A DNA stretch of 64,000 nt, taken from the NCBI RefSeq assembly GCF_012489685.1, contig NC_080041.1, positions 19,717,802 through 19,781,801 on the forward strand. Reading direction: 5' to 3'. The notes below the pieces were generated by a model, which worked only from the letters and a program-made list of their open reading frames with translations, had not been told where the DNA came from and searched no databases. Numbering within the stretch: position 1 is the first letter of the stretch; each line of letters begins with the position of its first letter. Origin of the DNA: Lotus japonicus. Taxonomy: Eukaryota > Streptophyta > Magnoliopsida > Fabales > Fabaceae. Below, piece after piece: positions 11,528 through 23,546 of this stretch. The translations under genes and the position numbers were made by a program.

Positions 11528-12591
11528 TGGTGATTTCCAACTCAATGACTTTAAATGAACGTGTGGCTTTAGTAGACTGCACATTTACACTGAATGAAAC
11601 CAAGGGTTTGCAATAAATTTAACTTTGGATGATATCAAAAATAAATTTGGCATATTAATTTCAAGAAAAAGGCAATATACTCAATTAAAATATCACGTGC
11701 CACACTTCCACCCTTCTTCTCCCACCAAGTTTACTCTCTAGGATAACCTATGACCCATTCCTCAGTCCCCAAATCAATATCCCAACTGCAGCACAATGCA
11801 ATATTTGAAAAGGCAATTCCCAATTGTAGCAGCAGCACAAATTTTTATTGTTTTCTTCCCTCCTGTATCGTTTTAATCATATCCATATACCCTTGAAGTT
11901 TTGATCTTTCTTCTTTGGCGGTGGTGCTTATGCAGTTAATAGAGTAATAGAGTAGATCTAATTGCAGAAACATAGAAAATGTAAGGATTGGGACATCTAA
12001 TTTCGAACCCCACAAGTGGTTGGGTTTGCAGCGATGGATCTAATTGCAGAACTTGGTTTCACTGTGAGGCAGAACGCACAAGAAGTATCATGTGTTAGTT
12101 TTTTTTATCTCTTTAACTTCTTCTTTCACAGCAAAGCTCACTTCAAAGGAAAGAAGGGAATAAGATATAGGAAAGAAGGGGATGGGATATATATGGCTTG
12201 CAGCCCTTTTGTATGTCTGGTTATGCGTAATTTAGTGGTTTTCAGAACCGGGGTTTTTGATCAAATTAAGTTCAACTCTCTCTTTGCATAGAATTGAATT
12301 GAATTATGGATGCAATAGTCACTAAATCATTCACTTACTGGATGATTGCAGCAACAGTAATGAAGAGGGAATGTGATGAAGGAGACAAGGACTATGGAAA
12401 AACAGCGAACGTGATGAAGAATGAGGGTTAATTTCAGAACGCGAAGAGGGTTTCTAAACGTGAAAAGGAGCATTAGGTGAGGCACGTGAGTGGGTTAAGT
12501 GAGAATTTAATCTGGTCCATTTATTTAAATCTGATGGCTTAAAATTATTCTCACCTTTCTCACATAAGAGGGGCTTTCTCATATGAAACAC

Positions 12592-12593
<2 letters not shown>
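11528..12593. other. Intergenic stretch, no supported gene
   Basis: The sequence is AT-rich. A 91-codon ORF at 12016-12291 starts MVGFAAMDLIAELGFTVRQN and then becomes Phe-rich. The preceding text (about 11690-12015) has a leader-like look, but I see no domain, no splice-supported extension and no homology, so it is not called. 12430-12593 holds short GAGAATTT-type phrases next to the TA-repeat. Confidence 0.4.

Positions 12594-12627
<34 letters not shown>
12594..12627. repeat. (TA)n microsatellite
   Basis: This is an uninterrupted TA run. A second, longer TA run lies at about 12871-12925, just upstream of the mariner remnant. The ~240 bp between them is repetitive, with variants of AGTTACTTT and TAATCATGGT. 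Confidence 0.8.
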
Positions 12628-12632
<5 letters not shown>

Positions 12633-12870
12633 CTGCTGCTTTTATCATAATCTACTACTTTTATCATGTAACCCTAGTTGCTTTTGTAAACCATAGTTAC
12701 TTTCTTAAAAGTAATCATGGTCAGAATAACCTTAGTTACTTTCAAAAACCAGAGTTACTTTTACAAGTAATCATGGTTAGTTTAATGTGTATATATAGGC
12801 CTCATAAAGCTGAAGAAAGGGCATCAGGTTTTTACCTACCTTTCTCTCTCTCTCTTTCTCCACAAGTATG

Positions 12871-12928
<58 letters not shown>

Positions 12929-12980
12929 TATGTTTCACTAGGGTCAAATGAGTTCAAATGGTGGTTCAATAGATTTAAAT

Positions 12981-14630
12981 ATGGTTCCACCAAGAAATTT
13001 TGAGATTGATCTCAATGTGGTTTCAAATTCTCCAGAAATACCATCAAGTGAGATTTTTTATTGATTTGAACCACCAAGAGCCATATGATGAAGATGTTGA
13101 TAAAGGTATTAGTGCAGCTTTTTCTTCTATTTGCATTTGAGTTATGTCTTTACTTTAACATTTTGGTAACTTTTCCAGCGTAACATTTATTAGTGCAATT
13201 TTTTCCCAACCTAACCTTTATTTATTTCTCACTTACTCTGTTCTATACTTTTTTGATGAAAGGAAATATGAATAATGTTCAAGAAAATCATGAACTAGAA
13301 AATGTTGAAGAGTCTGAAGTCTATAGTGAGAAACTAAATGCATTGACCAATGAAGAACGTAAAGCCATACATCAAATTCTCCTACAAAAGGAAAGTGTGA
13401 ATGGTGCACTAAAAAGGGGAGTAAAACGCATGGTGGCTGAAACATTTTCGAAGTCTGAAAAAACCATTTAGCGTATTTGGCAACGTGCAAAAGAAGGTGG
13501 AGAAGTTTCTCATATGGAAAAAATATTTTGTCAACGTAAAAGACTTCATATTGATCCTAATCGTATTCGTGAGGTCCTTCTCTCTCAAAGAACAAGCCTT
13601 CAATCATTAGCTCATGCTTTAAATACAAATCCAGCTTTGTTGTGTAGGCAACAAAAGTTGGGTATCATTCAGCGTCACTCAAATGGTTAAAAACCAATGT
13701 TGAAAGAAGAAAATAAGAAATCACGGTTGCAATTTTGTTTGTCAATGCTTGAAGAAAGTAGTATGCCACACTATCTAGTATTCAAAAGCATGCATAACAT
13801 TATTCATATTGATTAAAAGTTGTTCTACTTGACCAAGAAGTCTGAGAAATATTATTTTTTACTTGATGAAGAAGATCCTCTTCGCACTTGTCATAACAAA
13901 AAATTTATCACCAAAGTTATGTTTTTAGTTGCTCTAACTTGTCCTAGATTTGATTCAGAAGGAAATAAAGTGTTTTCTGGAAAAATTGGTGTTTTGCAAT
14001 TTGTTACACAACAACCCGCCAAAAGGACAAGTGCTAAAAGAATTGTTGGGACATAGGAGACAAAAGCTATAACTTATGTGAATAAAGAAACCATGAGGTT
14101 ATTTTTTTTTGAGAAAGTCATGCCCGCTATAAAGGAAAAGTGGCTAAGAGAGGACTTCGGGCATCCGATATTCACACAACAAGATAATGCAAGAAGTCAT
14201 ATTCACAAAGATGATGATGAGTTCCATCAAGCACTTATGCAATGTGAATTTAATATTAGTTTGATGTGTCAACCTGCTAATTCTCCAGATTTAAATGTCT
14301 TGGACTTGGGATTTTTCGTTGGTTTACAAACATTGCAACACAATGAATCTCCTAAAAATATTGATGAACTTGTTAGCGCCGTCATGATCATTTGATGATT
14401 TTCCTACAATGCAGTTTGATAGAATATTTTCAACATTACAATCGTGCATGATAGAGATTATGAAATTGAAAAGTTCCATTAGATATAAAACCCCACATAT
14501 TGGAAAGGAAAAATTACAAAGGGTTGGCCAACTTCCTACTAAGTTGAAGTGTGATCCGATGTTACTTGAAGAAGTTTTGAACTATTTAGAAGGTTCTGAT
14601 CGATGCAATAAGGATGGTTATGCCTGCTAA
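12981..14630 (+). pseudogene. Mariner-like transposase (DD39D), degenerate, plus-strand copy
   Basis: A leader with IDLNV and YDLNHQEPYDEDVDK starts at 12981. A probable GT-AG intron follows at about 13106-13262. The main body then holds an HTH-like region (LAHALNTNPALLCR), HID followed by a stop where the family has HIDEKWF, MLEESSMPHYLVFKSMHNII, QQDNARSHI and PNSPDLNVLDLGFF, and ends LPTKLKCDPMLLEEVLNYL. Exactly 39 residues lie between the aspartates of QQDNA and VLD, the plant mariner signature. Stops at about 13469, 13688, 13814 and 14054, plus frameshifts near 13070 and 14390, inactivate it. The right end of the element is probably at 15848. The left terminus was not found, perhaps lost in the TA-repeat. 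Confidence 0.9.
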
Positions 14631-15046
14631 AAGTGGCTTTTGCATAGATTTTTTTCAATATTTCATTTGTGTAATGTTTTCTTAGTGAAATGAAAATTAT
14701 GATGTCATTTTAATAGAAACCTCGTTTCATCATTGATGTGCAATATTCAAAGTGCATATTAATCTCATTCATGTGTGCAACTCCCGTGAGAATTTTTTAA
14801 CTTGCGTTTGTATTAATAGCCAGCAATTTTATAGTGATGTGAGCTTTTCCAATGATTATCTTTATTATAGATTAGCATGATAAACATAAAGTGGCGCTGA
14901 CTAGTAGCGAAAAACGATTAAAGTAAAGAGACTAGCATGATGAACATCTGAGATTTGCTAAAGTGACAAATGAAATACAACTAACAATTAGAAGAACATA
15001 AAATGCTCAAATATGCATATGAAATGATAAAATTGTCCTCATACTT

Positions 15047-15553
15047 CTAATAAAATTTAGGAAGATAAATTTTCAACATGCTCCTAATTGCTTGTTGACA
15101 TTCTTCTCTCTCAATATAGTTGGACCATGAAGAATCAGCAGAATATTCAACACTTTCAGTTTTGTTAGAGTCATCCTCTATACCTTCAAGGGAGTCTTCC
15201 ACTTGTTCTACTTCATCTACTTTGAAGCAATCATGACAATCTTTAATGGAATCTTCAACTTCAAGGAAGTCTTGCACAATGTTACCATCATCAATATCTT
15301 CTTCCTTACCTTCAATGGAGTCTTCCACCAATTCCACTTCCTCTAATTTGAAGAAATGATGACAATATTTCATGGATTCTTCAACTTCAAGGGAGTCTTG
15401 CACAATGTTATTGTTGTCAAAATATTCTTCCTTACCTTCAATGAAGTCCTCCACCCATTCCACTTTCTCTTGTAAGCAAGCAATTTCCTTTTCTACAGAC
15501 TCTTCATTTTTTGCCATTTTCATGATTTCTCCCCCAAATTTGCATCCCACCAT
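15047..15553 (-). CDS. Acidic repeat protein, convergent to the mariner transposase
   Basis: A 168-codon open frame whose product is strongly acidic. It contains two near-perfect repeats of about 42 residues and a degenerate third; each has VE.VED.IEGKEE, then N.NIVQD.LEVE.S, then C-H-H/D-C-F-K. The centre is therefore a tandem duplication. There is no signal peptide or membrane segment. It lies between the transposase remnant (ending 14630) and the probable element terminus at 15848, on the opposite strand. The motif VEDS.EG..E..N.VQD also occurs in the ORFs at 3770 and 7565, again next to and convergent with mariner sequence. It is open although the transposase has several stops. Starts at 15553 and 15523 are both possible. 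No known domain was recognised. Confidence 0.55.
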   Translation of the reverse strand: MVGCKFGGEIMKMAKNEESVEKEIACLQEKVEWVEDFIEGKEEYFDNNNIVQDSLEVEESMKYCHHFFKLEEVELVEDSIEGKEEDIDDGNIVQDFLEVEDSIKDCHDCFKVDEVEQVEDSLEGIEDDSNKTESVEYSADSSWSNYIEREECQQAIRSMLKIYLPKFY

Positions 15554-15833
15554 CTCCTTGTACGTAGTCTCCTCGACAACTTCTTGTTTTAAACAATTGG
15601 CTTTGGCTTTTGTTACGTTGGAGTCCTCTTCTTTTTTCCTGTTTGACTCCTTCCATTATTATTTACAGCAATTATTAGTTAGTGGATCTTTATGGGGAAT
15701 ATAGAATTTATTGTAATTGGAACTCTACATAAGGACATTATTGGAAAATAGTCATTTAATAGTCTCTTTAAATTATAAGTGGATACATATTCTGAAACAA
15801 TTTTTTTTTTTACTTTAAGTGGACAGATATTCT

Positions 15834-15848
15834 GAAACGAAGGGAGTA
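15834..15848. mobile_element. Mariner/Stowaway-type right terminus
   Basis: GAAACGAAGGGAGTA, read on the minus strand as TACTCCCTTCGTTTC, is a typical plant mariner/Stowaway terminus ending at a TA. A nearby internal copy of TATTCTGAAAC (about 15788-15800) gives subterminal repetition. It plausibly closes the element carrying 12981-14630 and 15047-15553. Confidence 0.6.
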
Positions 15849-15897
15849 TGTTTTTTTGCTTATATTTGTGACCGAAGGGTGTATTGCATATTAGAGC

Positions 15898-15935
15898 CTC
15901 TCTCTCTCTCTCTCTCTCCCTCTCTCTCTCTCTCT
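15898..15935. repeat. (TC)n microsatellite
   Basis: A CT-repeat with one CCC interruption, directly after the mariner terminus. Confidence 0.9.
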
Positions 15936-16264
15936 CGCTAGTTTCAGGTATCGGTCAAACCCAAACCAGTCCTTAGAATTTGTAAATACACTTAATTGGG
16001 ATGTGTCTTGAAGTGGCTCAATTTATTTACTACAAATGTAAATTTTCATCTAGGAAATAGTATGGTACAACAACCTTCTTGATGTATTGGAGTAGAGGAA
16101 AGATCTTGGTGTTTCTTCGTTGCTTGGGACTAGTGAGGGTTTCGGGGTCAGAAAATGATGTTGTCACATCATCATTGTATGTGTATATCCAAGTTAATGG
16201 AGTTGGAATCAATGAATAGTCTCATAGGGTGCGATGTAGTGCTGAGAGATTCTCAGTGTACTTG

Positions 16265-16640
16265 TGTTTCTACAGTTTCTATTGGTTTTGAGCAAGGCAA
16301 CCTCTTTCATAGCCAAGATTCTGAATATTGAGTGTGGCTTGAATCATGCTTTGGAGCTCAGGATGAGAACTGTCAAATGTGCTTCTGATTGTGCAAATGC
16401 GATTGAAGTGCTTAAGGACACTCTAGATGTGCCAACCTTATAGGACATGAGATAATTATGTGGATTTGTCCTTTGCTTGCTCATTTTTGGAATGTTTCTT
16501 TGGTGCATATTATGCGTGAGAATAACAATGTTGTTGATTGCCTGACACGACATACTTCTCGTCTTGGCTCTCAGCGAGTGTCTAGAAGTCTCCCATTCCT
16601 TTACTTTTTTGTCGTTGTATCTTGATGTTGTAGTGTAGTG
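16265..16640 (+). mobile_element. LINE ORF2 3' fragment, RNase H-like
   Basis: Short translated blocks (KAKILNIECGLNHALELRM, and in a shifted frame WNVSLVHIMRENNNVVDCLTRHT) match the C-terminal RNase H-like domain of plant L1-type LINEs, where HVxREANxVAD is the usual motif. Stops and frameshifts abound. It ends near a short A-run at about 16660, as expected for a LINE 3' end. 16640-16970 is AT-rich with nothing recognised. Confidence 0.6.
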
Positions 16641-16971
16641 TCTGTTCTTTATCCTATTATAAAAAAAAGTAGCTTTTTCCAAAAAAAAATGAACAACCAT
16701 CTTGAATTTTTAAAAAATGAGTTTTTAATTAAAAAACTGATTTTTCTTTTAAAAGGATAAAACAAGCGCATTATGTGTTACAATTTTTTAAAAATTATTC
16801 TATTAACTTTTTTATTGAGAACAAAAAATAATTATATTATTTTTCACTTTATCAATTGATTTTTTATTTATTATTTTACCAATTATGTTCCTACCTATAC
16901 CTAATTTTTAATTATTTACAAACTTATAATTTAAATTAATATTTTATGAAATTGAAAAAGAAGCTACATCC

Positions 16972-17000
16972 TCCGGTCACTATTATAAGAAAAAAAACAA
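16972..17000. mobile_element. Stowaway-type terminus fragment
   Basis: TCCTCCGGTCACTATTATAAG matches in inverse the end of the hairpin at 39868-39968 (CTTATAATAGTGACCGGA). Only one end is seen here. The sequence then runs into an ATCAATATCAAT microsatellite. Confidence 0.5.
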
Positions 17001-17053
17001 CATTTTAGATTGATTGAATAAATAATATATTTAGTCATTATTATAAACTAAAT

Positions 17054-17115
17054 ACATAATCAATCAATATCAATATCAATATCATCAATATCAATATCAA
17101 TCAATATCAATATAT
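17054..17115. repeat. (TATCAA)n microsatellite
   Basis: Variants of TCAATATCAATA repeat about ten times. Confidence 0.85.
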
Positions 17116-17147
17116 ATTAGAAAAGAAGAACTTCTATCGGACTGATT

Positions 17148-17252
17148 TAGTGACGTGTCATTCTCACGTTAATTCTTAGTGACGTGTCATTCTCACGTTA
17201 ATTCTCATAAAAAAAATCCATGTGTCATTCTCAGGTTAATTCTCATAAAAAA
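17148..17252. repeat. Tandem repeats of GTGTCATTCTCACGTTAATTCT
   Basis: Three direct copies of a ~30-bp unit (GTGTCATTCTCACGTTAATT) lie 560-660 bp upstream of the H4 start. The first two are nearly identical; the third has CAGG for CACG. Confidence 0.7.
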
Positions 17253-17530
17253 TACATTTTTAAATTTTAGATTTGATTAGGATTTAGGTTGTTTATTCCT
17301 TGATTTTATCTTAATTTATTTTTGATTTATTTTTAGAGTATTAATTAAATTTTATGTTATTTTTATTGAATTTTCGGATTTTTATTTAATTAAGGATTTT
17401 TATTGTGATTTTAAAAACACTAGTTTATTGAATGAATTTAAAATCTTTGGTATTTGGCAATATACAGTCACATCCTTTTAAAAAAACACTATCCAGTCAC
17501 ATAACTCACAACTCACAAGCCAATAGAAAT

Positions 17531-17756
17531 CGCGATCCATACCTGCTTCACACAAACAAATCCGACCGTCAAAAAATATCTATCAACGGTCCAGAACAAC
17601 CGAAACAACAAGCCACGGATCGCAAACCAAAACCGTCGATAACTTACAATCCAACGGCCACAGATCAATAGAGAAACACACAGATTCATAACCCGCACTC
17701 TTCCCGCTCCAAATAAATACCCCAATTCCCATCCCCAATTTCCCATCAAAACCCTA
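17531..17756 (+). promoter_or_regulatory. Histone H4 promoter elements
   Basis: Upstream of H4 are CGCGATCC (17531) and CACGGATCG (17614), both variants of the plant histone octamer CGCGGATC. CCGTCG (17633) is hexamer-like, and AATCCAACGG (17648) resembles the plant H4 nonamer CATCCAACG. AAATAAATA (17711) is a possible TATA region, and a telo-box AAAACCCTAG lies at 17748-17756. Together they fit S-phase-type histone control; assignment is by motif only. Confidence 0.6.
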
Positions 17757-17800
17757 GAATCCCAATCAATTTTCCCGAGAAAATTCAATTCGATCTCTGA

Positions 17801-18124
<324 letters not shown>

Positions 18125-18930
18125 AAATTTGGGTTGCTGTGGGGTTGTGCTGTTCTGGGTTTTGGGATTTGGGTTGTGGGTATGTGTAAATTTGGTGAAT
18201 TTGAGGTGTTGGTTGTGTTTTTTGGTTTGAGCTGAATTGTCATGTATGTTGATTATCTCAATCTAATGAAAGATGATTGAAGTTACTTCTATGGCTTTTA
18301 CTGTGTTCTCCTATAAGATTTGATTTTCAATTGTTAGATCTGTTTCTGTTTCCAATCCAATTTGCTTAATGCTTGGTTTAAATCCCTTTGATTGATTTGT
18401 GAATGTCTAGGGTTTCAATTTTGAGAGTGTGGTTGGAGGGAACTGTGGTCAGATTCACTGATTAGAGTAGTTGTGTAATCAGTGCAAACTATAATAACTT
18501 AATTCTGATGGGTTAACTGTATCATCATTTTACTTAACATGATGTTTATGATAATTGGTCTTGTTTCCCCTATGCGTGAACATCTATTAGTAATAGTGCC
18601 ATAGATATCTAAACATGGTTTGAGTATGTGTTTATGATAATTGGTTTAGTGCTCTGTTTAACTTTGAAGTAGTTTGAGCCTTCAGGGACGAAAGGTGTTG
18701 TAGGTGAACTTGATGTATTCAGGTGTTGACATGCCATTGTGAAATGTTGGTAGCTTAATGTGATTAATACCTCATTGTAACTTGGAAGTAAAATTGTGAT
18801 TTGGGGATTTTTCAATTTTGTCAGTAGTACATTTATCAATGTCCTGGGTTTCAAATTTAGTTCTCTTGAGTTTTCTGAATTCTAATTTACAACAAAAACA
18901 TATTTAAGCCAATAAAAATTATGCAGCAAG
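18125..18930. other. H4 3' flank, no further gene
   Basis: T-rich untranslated and intergenic sequence. The phrase GTGTTTATGATAATTGGT occurs twice in variant form (18540-18560, 18625-18650). No coding sequence is supported. Confidence 0.5.
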
Positions 18931-18934
18931 AAGC

Positions 18935-19870
18935 AAGGCTAGACCATTTTTTGCAAAAGCATCCGTACATGAGTTGGCCTCACGAAAGACATGCTACCAA
19001 TTGTACTGCGAGTGCTGAGTCAAGAGGTCCTGGATTTCCCTTATAAGAGGAGTACTAGAGTGATTACTAGAGCATCCCTTCAGAAGCAAGTTAATTGCTG
19101 TCATAGAATCTGATTCAATATAGATTCTGGAAAACCCTCGAGCTAAGGCAATCTTTACGCCATGGAAGATCCGCCAAAGTTCTGCTTGAACAATCGAGCA
19201 GCAGCCCAGATTAGCAGAATAACCCACCAGAAATTGGCCTTCGTGATTCCTGATGATTCCACCTTAAGCTGCACGCTGCTGGTGGGAAATTAAAGAGCCA
19301 TCTGAATTCAGCTTGATCCAAGAAACATGGGAGGAATCCATCTCATGGTTATCAACTCACTCACTCGGTTCAACGAGGAAGCAAGAGCTTCATCAACAGA
19401 GGCTGCACTTATGTCTTTAATCAGGCTCTTGATTCTGCTGCAGGTGGCTTTGGGTGAGCTTCCAATATTTTCGGAAATGAGCTCGTTTCTGCCTCTCCAA
19501 ATAGCATCTAGAGCCACGCCAAACACTATACTCCAGGGAACCTCGAAACCAAACTGACACTGGTTATCCAAGTTGGTGTACAGCCAGTTCTCCCTTCCCA
19601 AGTTGAAGAAGCTTCGAATTAAGCCATGGGGCAACAGGTGTAACTAGACTTCCTCAGCAAACACACAATCTCTAAGGACATGGATTGTAGATTCACAAAT
19701 GAAGGGACATCTTGGCAAGAGAAATCACTCGCTATGTGCTTGTGGACTCTCTGCTCATTAGTGAACACGATATTTAAGGTTATCTTCCACAGGAGAATAC
19801 AGATTCTCTGTCCCCCTCCACTTCCAAGTAAGCTGGTACATTCTCTCTAAGTCCTGTTAACCCTACTATC
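18935..19870 (-). mobile_element. L1-type LINE ORF2 C-terminal fragment
   Basis: Minus-strand translation gives FEVPWSIVFGVALDAIWRGRNE (zinc-binding RT-associated region), then a linker ending MRWIPP, then an RNase H-like domain with GYSANLGCCSIVQAELWRIFHG and IYIESDSMTAINLL. The order matches the end of plant LINE ORF2 polyproteins. Stop codons separate the pieces (for example near 19265) and the reverse transcriptase is absent, so this is a 5'-truncated, dead copy. Confidence 0.8.
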
Positions 19871-20134
19871 ATAAAACTTAGTCAAATCAACAATTAAGCA
19901 TATTGATCACATTGTATGAAGAAACAAATGTTACAGGTACAACATACTGGACATAAATATAGTACCGAATATGCTATAGTTGATGAATCAAATTTCAAGT
20001 ATCTAAATCATTTTGTATGTTGTCCGCATGTGGTACTTCCAGTACTGTGTCACTGTCACAGATGGGGTTACGGATGAGTCCAAAGTAGGAAGACCTGCAC
20101 CAATAGGTTAACACCGTGAAGACCATTAAAAGAA

Positions 20135-21632
20135 GGCTTAATCAAGTTTTTGGTCCCTATCCTTTGTCATAAATATGGCTTTAGTCCCTCGCCGGAGCAA
20201 ATGTGGGGATTGGTCCCCAGTTTTTGGCAAAATAGTTGGCTTTGGTCCTTCCGGCCGGTTGAGTCAACGTCGGAGCTCCGCCAGCTGACGTGGCCCTTGT
20301 CACGTCAATTAATGAGCCCAGCTGGATTTTTTTTTCTTTTTTCATTAAATTTAAATAAAATTAAGATACATGAAAATTAAAACATTAATTAACTCTCACT
20401 AATTAACCTCCCTTTTAATTAATTAAAACCCAAACCCAGATTTCTTCTTCATCATCATCAACACTATCATCCTTCCTCATCTTCTTCTCATTTACACTCC
20501 CAAATCCCAGAAGTTTACAGACACTCCATCCCCAACCCCATCTTCACCAATGATTATTCACACAACATCAGCCCCACCATCACCCCAACCCCATCTTCCA
20601 TTTCTTTCTTTCTTTTCACGCTCTTTCTATGCTTCTGTTACTGTTTCTCTCCTCTCCTTCTTCTTTTTTTCTCTGAAACCCTAGCCACCTCTCCTGCGCC
20701 GCCGGCCTCTTCTCTGCGAGTGGCTACGATGGATGGCCCGGAATGGACCAGATCTGGGTTTTTCTTTACAAGGCTGGGTTGGGTTTTTCTCCACTGCAAT
20801 CAACCAATCTGTGGATTCAGATCTGTCGGAGGGTTTAGATTCAGGTTTGATGCTGGAACCCGTGAAGAACAGAGACCCATAAGGAGTACTTGGACTGGAA
20901 AATTGGGTACGACACAAAAAAGGATTTTTGAATCACGATTGTGGGTTAGAGAAACGTTTATTGATGATGGTGATGATGAGATGATATTGTAGCAGCAGAG
21001 CGAAAGGCACCATCACCAGTTCACCACCACCACCTATTTCCTCGTTCTGTTTTTAGACTCTTTCTTTATATTCTTTGTTCTCCCTATATTTCAGCCTTCT
21101 ATTCTCTTTCTTTTGTTAGACAGATCACCACCACCACCTATTTCCTCAAAATGGACCCTTTCATGGTTTCAGACTAGTGGGTTGTTTTCTGATTCGACAA
21201 GGTCCCTCATTTGCAATTCAAAAGACAAGTTGAAAAACCAACTAAATGGAAAATTGGGTATGACTCAAGTTGGGATTTAGAGATTGTAGATCTGGGTTGG
21301 GTATTTTTTTTTTATGATGATGATGATGGGTTGAAGATGATGTTAATACATGATAAAGAAGATGCAATGAATGAAGATGGTCCTGTTTACTAATTTAATA
21401 ATTAGTGTTTTAATTTTTTTTAAATGAAAAAGGAAAAAAATCCAAGTGGACTCATTAAATGATGTGGCAATGCCACATGGGATTCCCGGAGCTCCGGCGT
21501 TGACCCAACCGGCCGGAAGGACCAAAGCCAATCATTTTACTAAAAAATGGGGACCAATCCCCATCTTTACTCCGGCGAGGGACTAAAGTCATATTTATGG
21601 CAAAGGTTAGGGATCAAAAACTGGATTAAGCC
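20135..21632. mobile_element. Mutator-like long-TIR element, 1,498 bp, non-autonomous
   Basis: Inverted ends of roughly 150 bp run GGCTTAATCAAGTTTTTGG and the complement of GGCTTAATCCAGTTTTTGA. They continue through CTTTAGTCCCTCGCCGGAG and GGTCCTTCCGGCCGGTTG. The 9-bp TSD TTAAAAGAA is perfect (20126-20134 and 21633-21641). No transposase is present. The interior at 20640-21000 is GC-rich and leader/exon-like (open readings of 78 and 90 codons on opposite strands), possibly a captured gene 5' end, but I do not recognise it. Confidence 0.92.
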
Positions 21633-21709
21633 TTAAAAGAATTGGACACTTAATCTTTACATAAAATCTTAAGGCAATACGTTCATAGTAATATTTATTA
21701 TATTGTGTT

Positions 21710-22105
21710 GATTTCACACATTCTTAACCTATATGAGATTTCAACTCACAATTGGATTCTCAAACATTCTCATCTTTAATGGTGAGTCACCACTCACCAC
21801 CATATTACTATGCCCACTCAACGAAAACTATCCACACGTGCATCACCATCACCACGTTAATGGAAGACTTTTAATTCAAGGAGTTGTTACCATGGTCGCA
21901 CTAAGCCACTAACCATTAACTCTGATACCACTTGCGAGGGAGAACGAGGGCTTTGCATCAATGAACCGACATAGAAGACTACCAAAAGAACTTAACATCA
22001 CATCTTATATTGAGTTTAGAGTCACATCTCTTATATTTTATTCGCCTTACTCACTTCTTAACCAATGTGAGACTCACACTCACGTTTAAATTCTAAACAT
22101 AAACC
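21710..22105 (-). mobile_element. Degenerate TRIM-type retroelement
   Basis: The complement of a Met-tRNA primer-binding site (CTCTGATACCACTT, about 21917-21930) is flanked by two diverged LTR-like stretches sharing TCACACATTCTTAACC/CACTTCTTAACC, ATGTGAGACT and AAATTCTAAACAT. The interior with ACTATCCACACGTGCATC and GGAAGACTTTTAATTCAAGGAG parallels the TRIM at 26713-27256. No coding capacity. The ends are blurred. Confidence 0.6.
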
Positions 22106-23546
22106 ATGTAAATTACCTTAGCCTCAAGTATGTTTTTCCAATTTATTTGGATACAAGTTGAATGGATGTTTCATGTTAATTCCAGTGATGGATGCAATAT
22201 TATTACATGTGATATTAACCCCACTTTTTTATTAAAATGAGGTCAAAAGTCCATAAACTTAAGTACTACTAAAGCAGAACTCATGAATGAAACTCATCTT
22301 TACAATCCCCAAGAGGATCATTATTAGGCTCTATTAGGCTCTGATGAAACATGATAGTATCAGATTACGATTCTCTTCTATGAAAATCATCTCATGTTGA
22401 TATTTTGTCTATTTCTTTATTCATAAACATTTAAATTAAAAGGTCTTACATATATCTATCTATCTATGTATCTATCTATTTAATATATAAATGTAAAGAT
22501 AGACATAAAATTTTAATATGAGGAAACATGATAAATTTTTTACATGAGAGAATTTCGACGCGCGAGTGATTGGAAGTCTTGAACTGCCCTAATACCAATA
22601 AAATTTAATTAATGTCATACAAATGTGTGGTGGCATATGATGTTTGGTGAAGGCAGTATAATCGTGTGGAGGCAACCATAATATTAGTGTATTAGTACCT
22701 AATATATCATTATAATTATATTTCTAGTACGATTTGTGAAAATGTACGATTTGTGAAAATGTTGTGGGGCAATTGCCCCCTCCTCTTAAAAGTAGTTGTC
22801 ATTCACTTTTTATTAACATCCGTTCACTAGTTTTAAACCGATAAATGTATGTGGGATGATGAAAAGGGCCTCAAATGCCACAAAAGTATCAAATCAAATG
22901 GATTAGCTAGAAAGTATTACGTGACACAAAAGGTAATCTTCTAAGCTTAGACATGGTCACATGGAGACACGGTCTATGATTGAGAAGTAAAATTGCTAGG
23001 AAAAAAAGGGATTTTATTACTAAAATGGACAATTAACATAGTGGTGCAAGGTTACACCACTAAAAAGTGGTGCATATTAGGTGGACCCTTATTTTTTATT
23101 ATGGTGCTTATTACTAATAACTTTAAAAATCTTATCAGAAAGTAGGTCTAAACGTGCAGACCCGCAGAATGATTGGCCATTTGACCTCAATAAACTACGT
23201 TAAAGTTAAGGCCGGCCAATTTATTATTATCCAACTAGATTGAGCTGGTATGTCATGGTGGAAAAAGCTCATTGATCTGGATTATTTTTTGGCTGCTGAT
23301 CCTTTGACTTCAAAAGGATGTTAATTATATGGGTTACATTGCAATGTGACAGCATATTTTTTTATATAATACTTTATTTATATTTGATGCATTTTAAAAA
23401 TAGAATAAATTAAGACAAAGTTCAAAAATGGTGTATTTTTATATAGAAAACAGAGTGAAAGAGAAGCCGTTCTTTCTTCACATCTAAATCGAAGGTGTTT
23501 GGAAGAATTTATTTTGGTTTATCTTATAACATAAATATTTTAGTAG
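22106..23546. other. Intergenic, nothing recognised
   Basis: AT-rich DNA with a short TCTA-repeat at about 22452-22480. I see no gene, terminal repeats or domain-bearing reading frame. Confidence 0.5.

Noticed and set aside
12016..12291. 91-codon ORF starting MVGFAAMDLIAELGF
   Set aside because: Possible leader-like context, but no domain, homology or splice support; the C-terminal half is low complexity.
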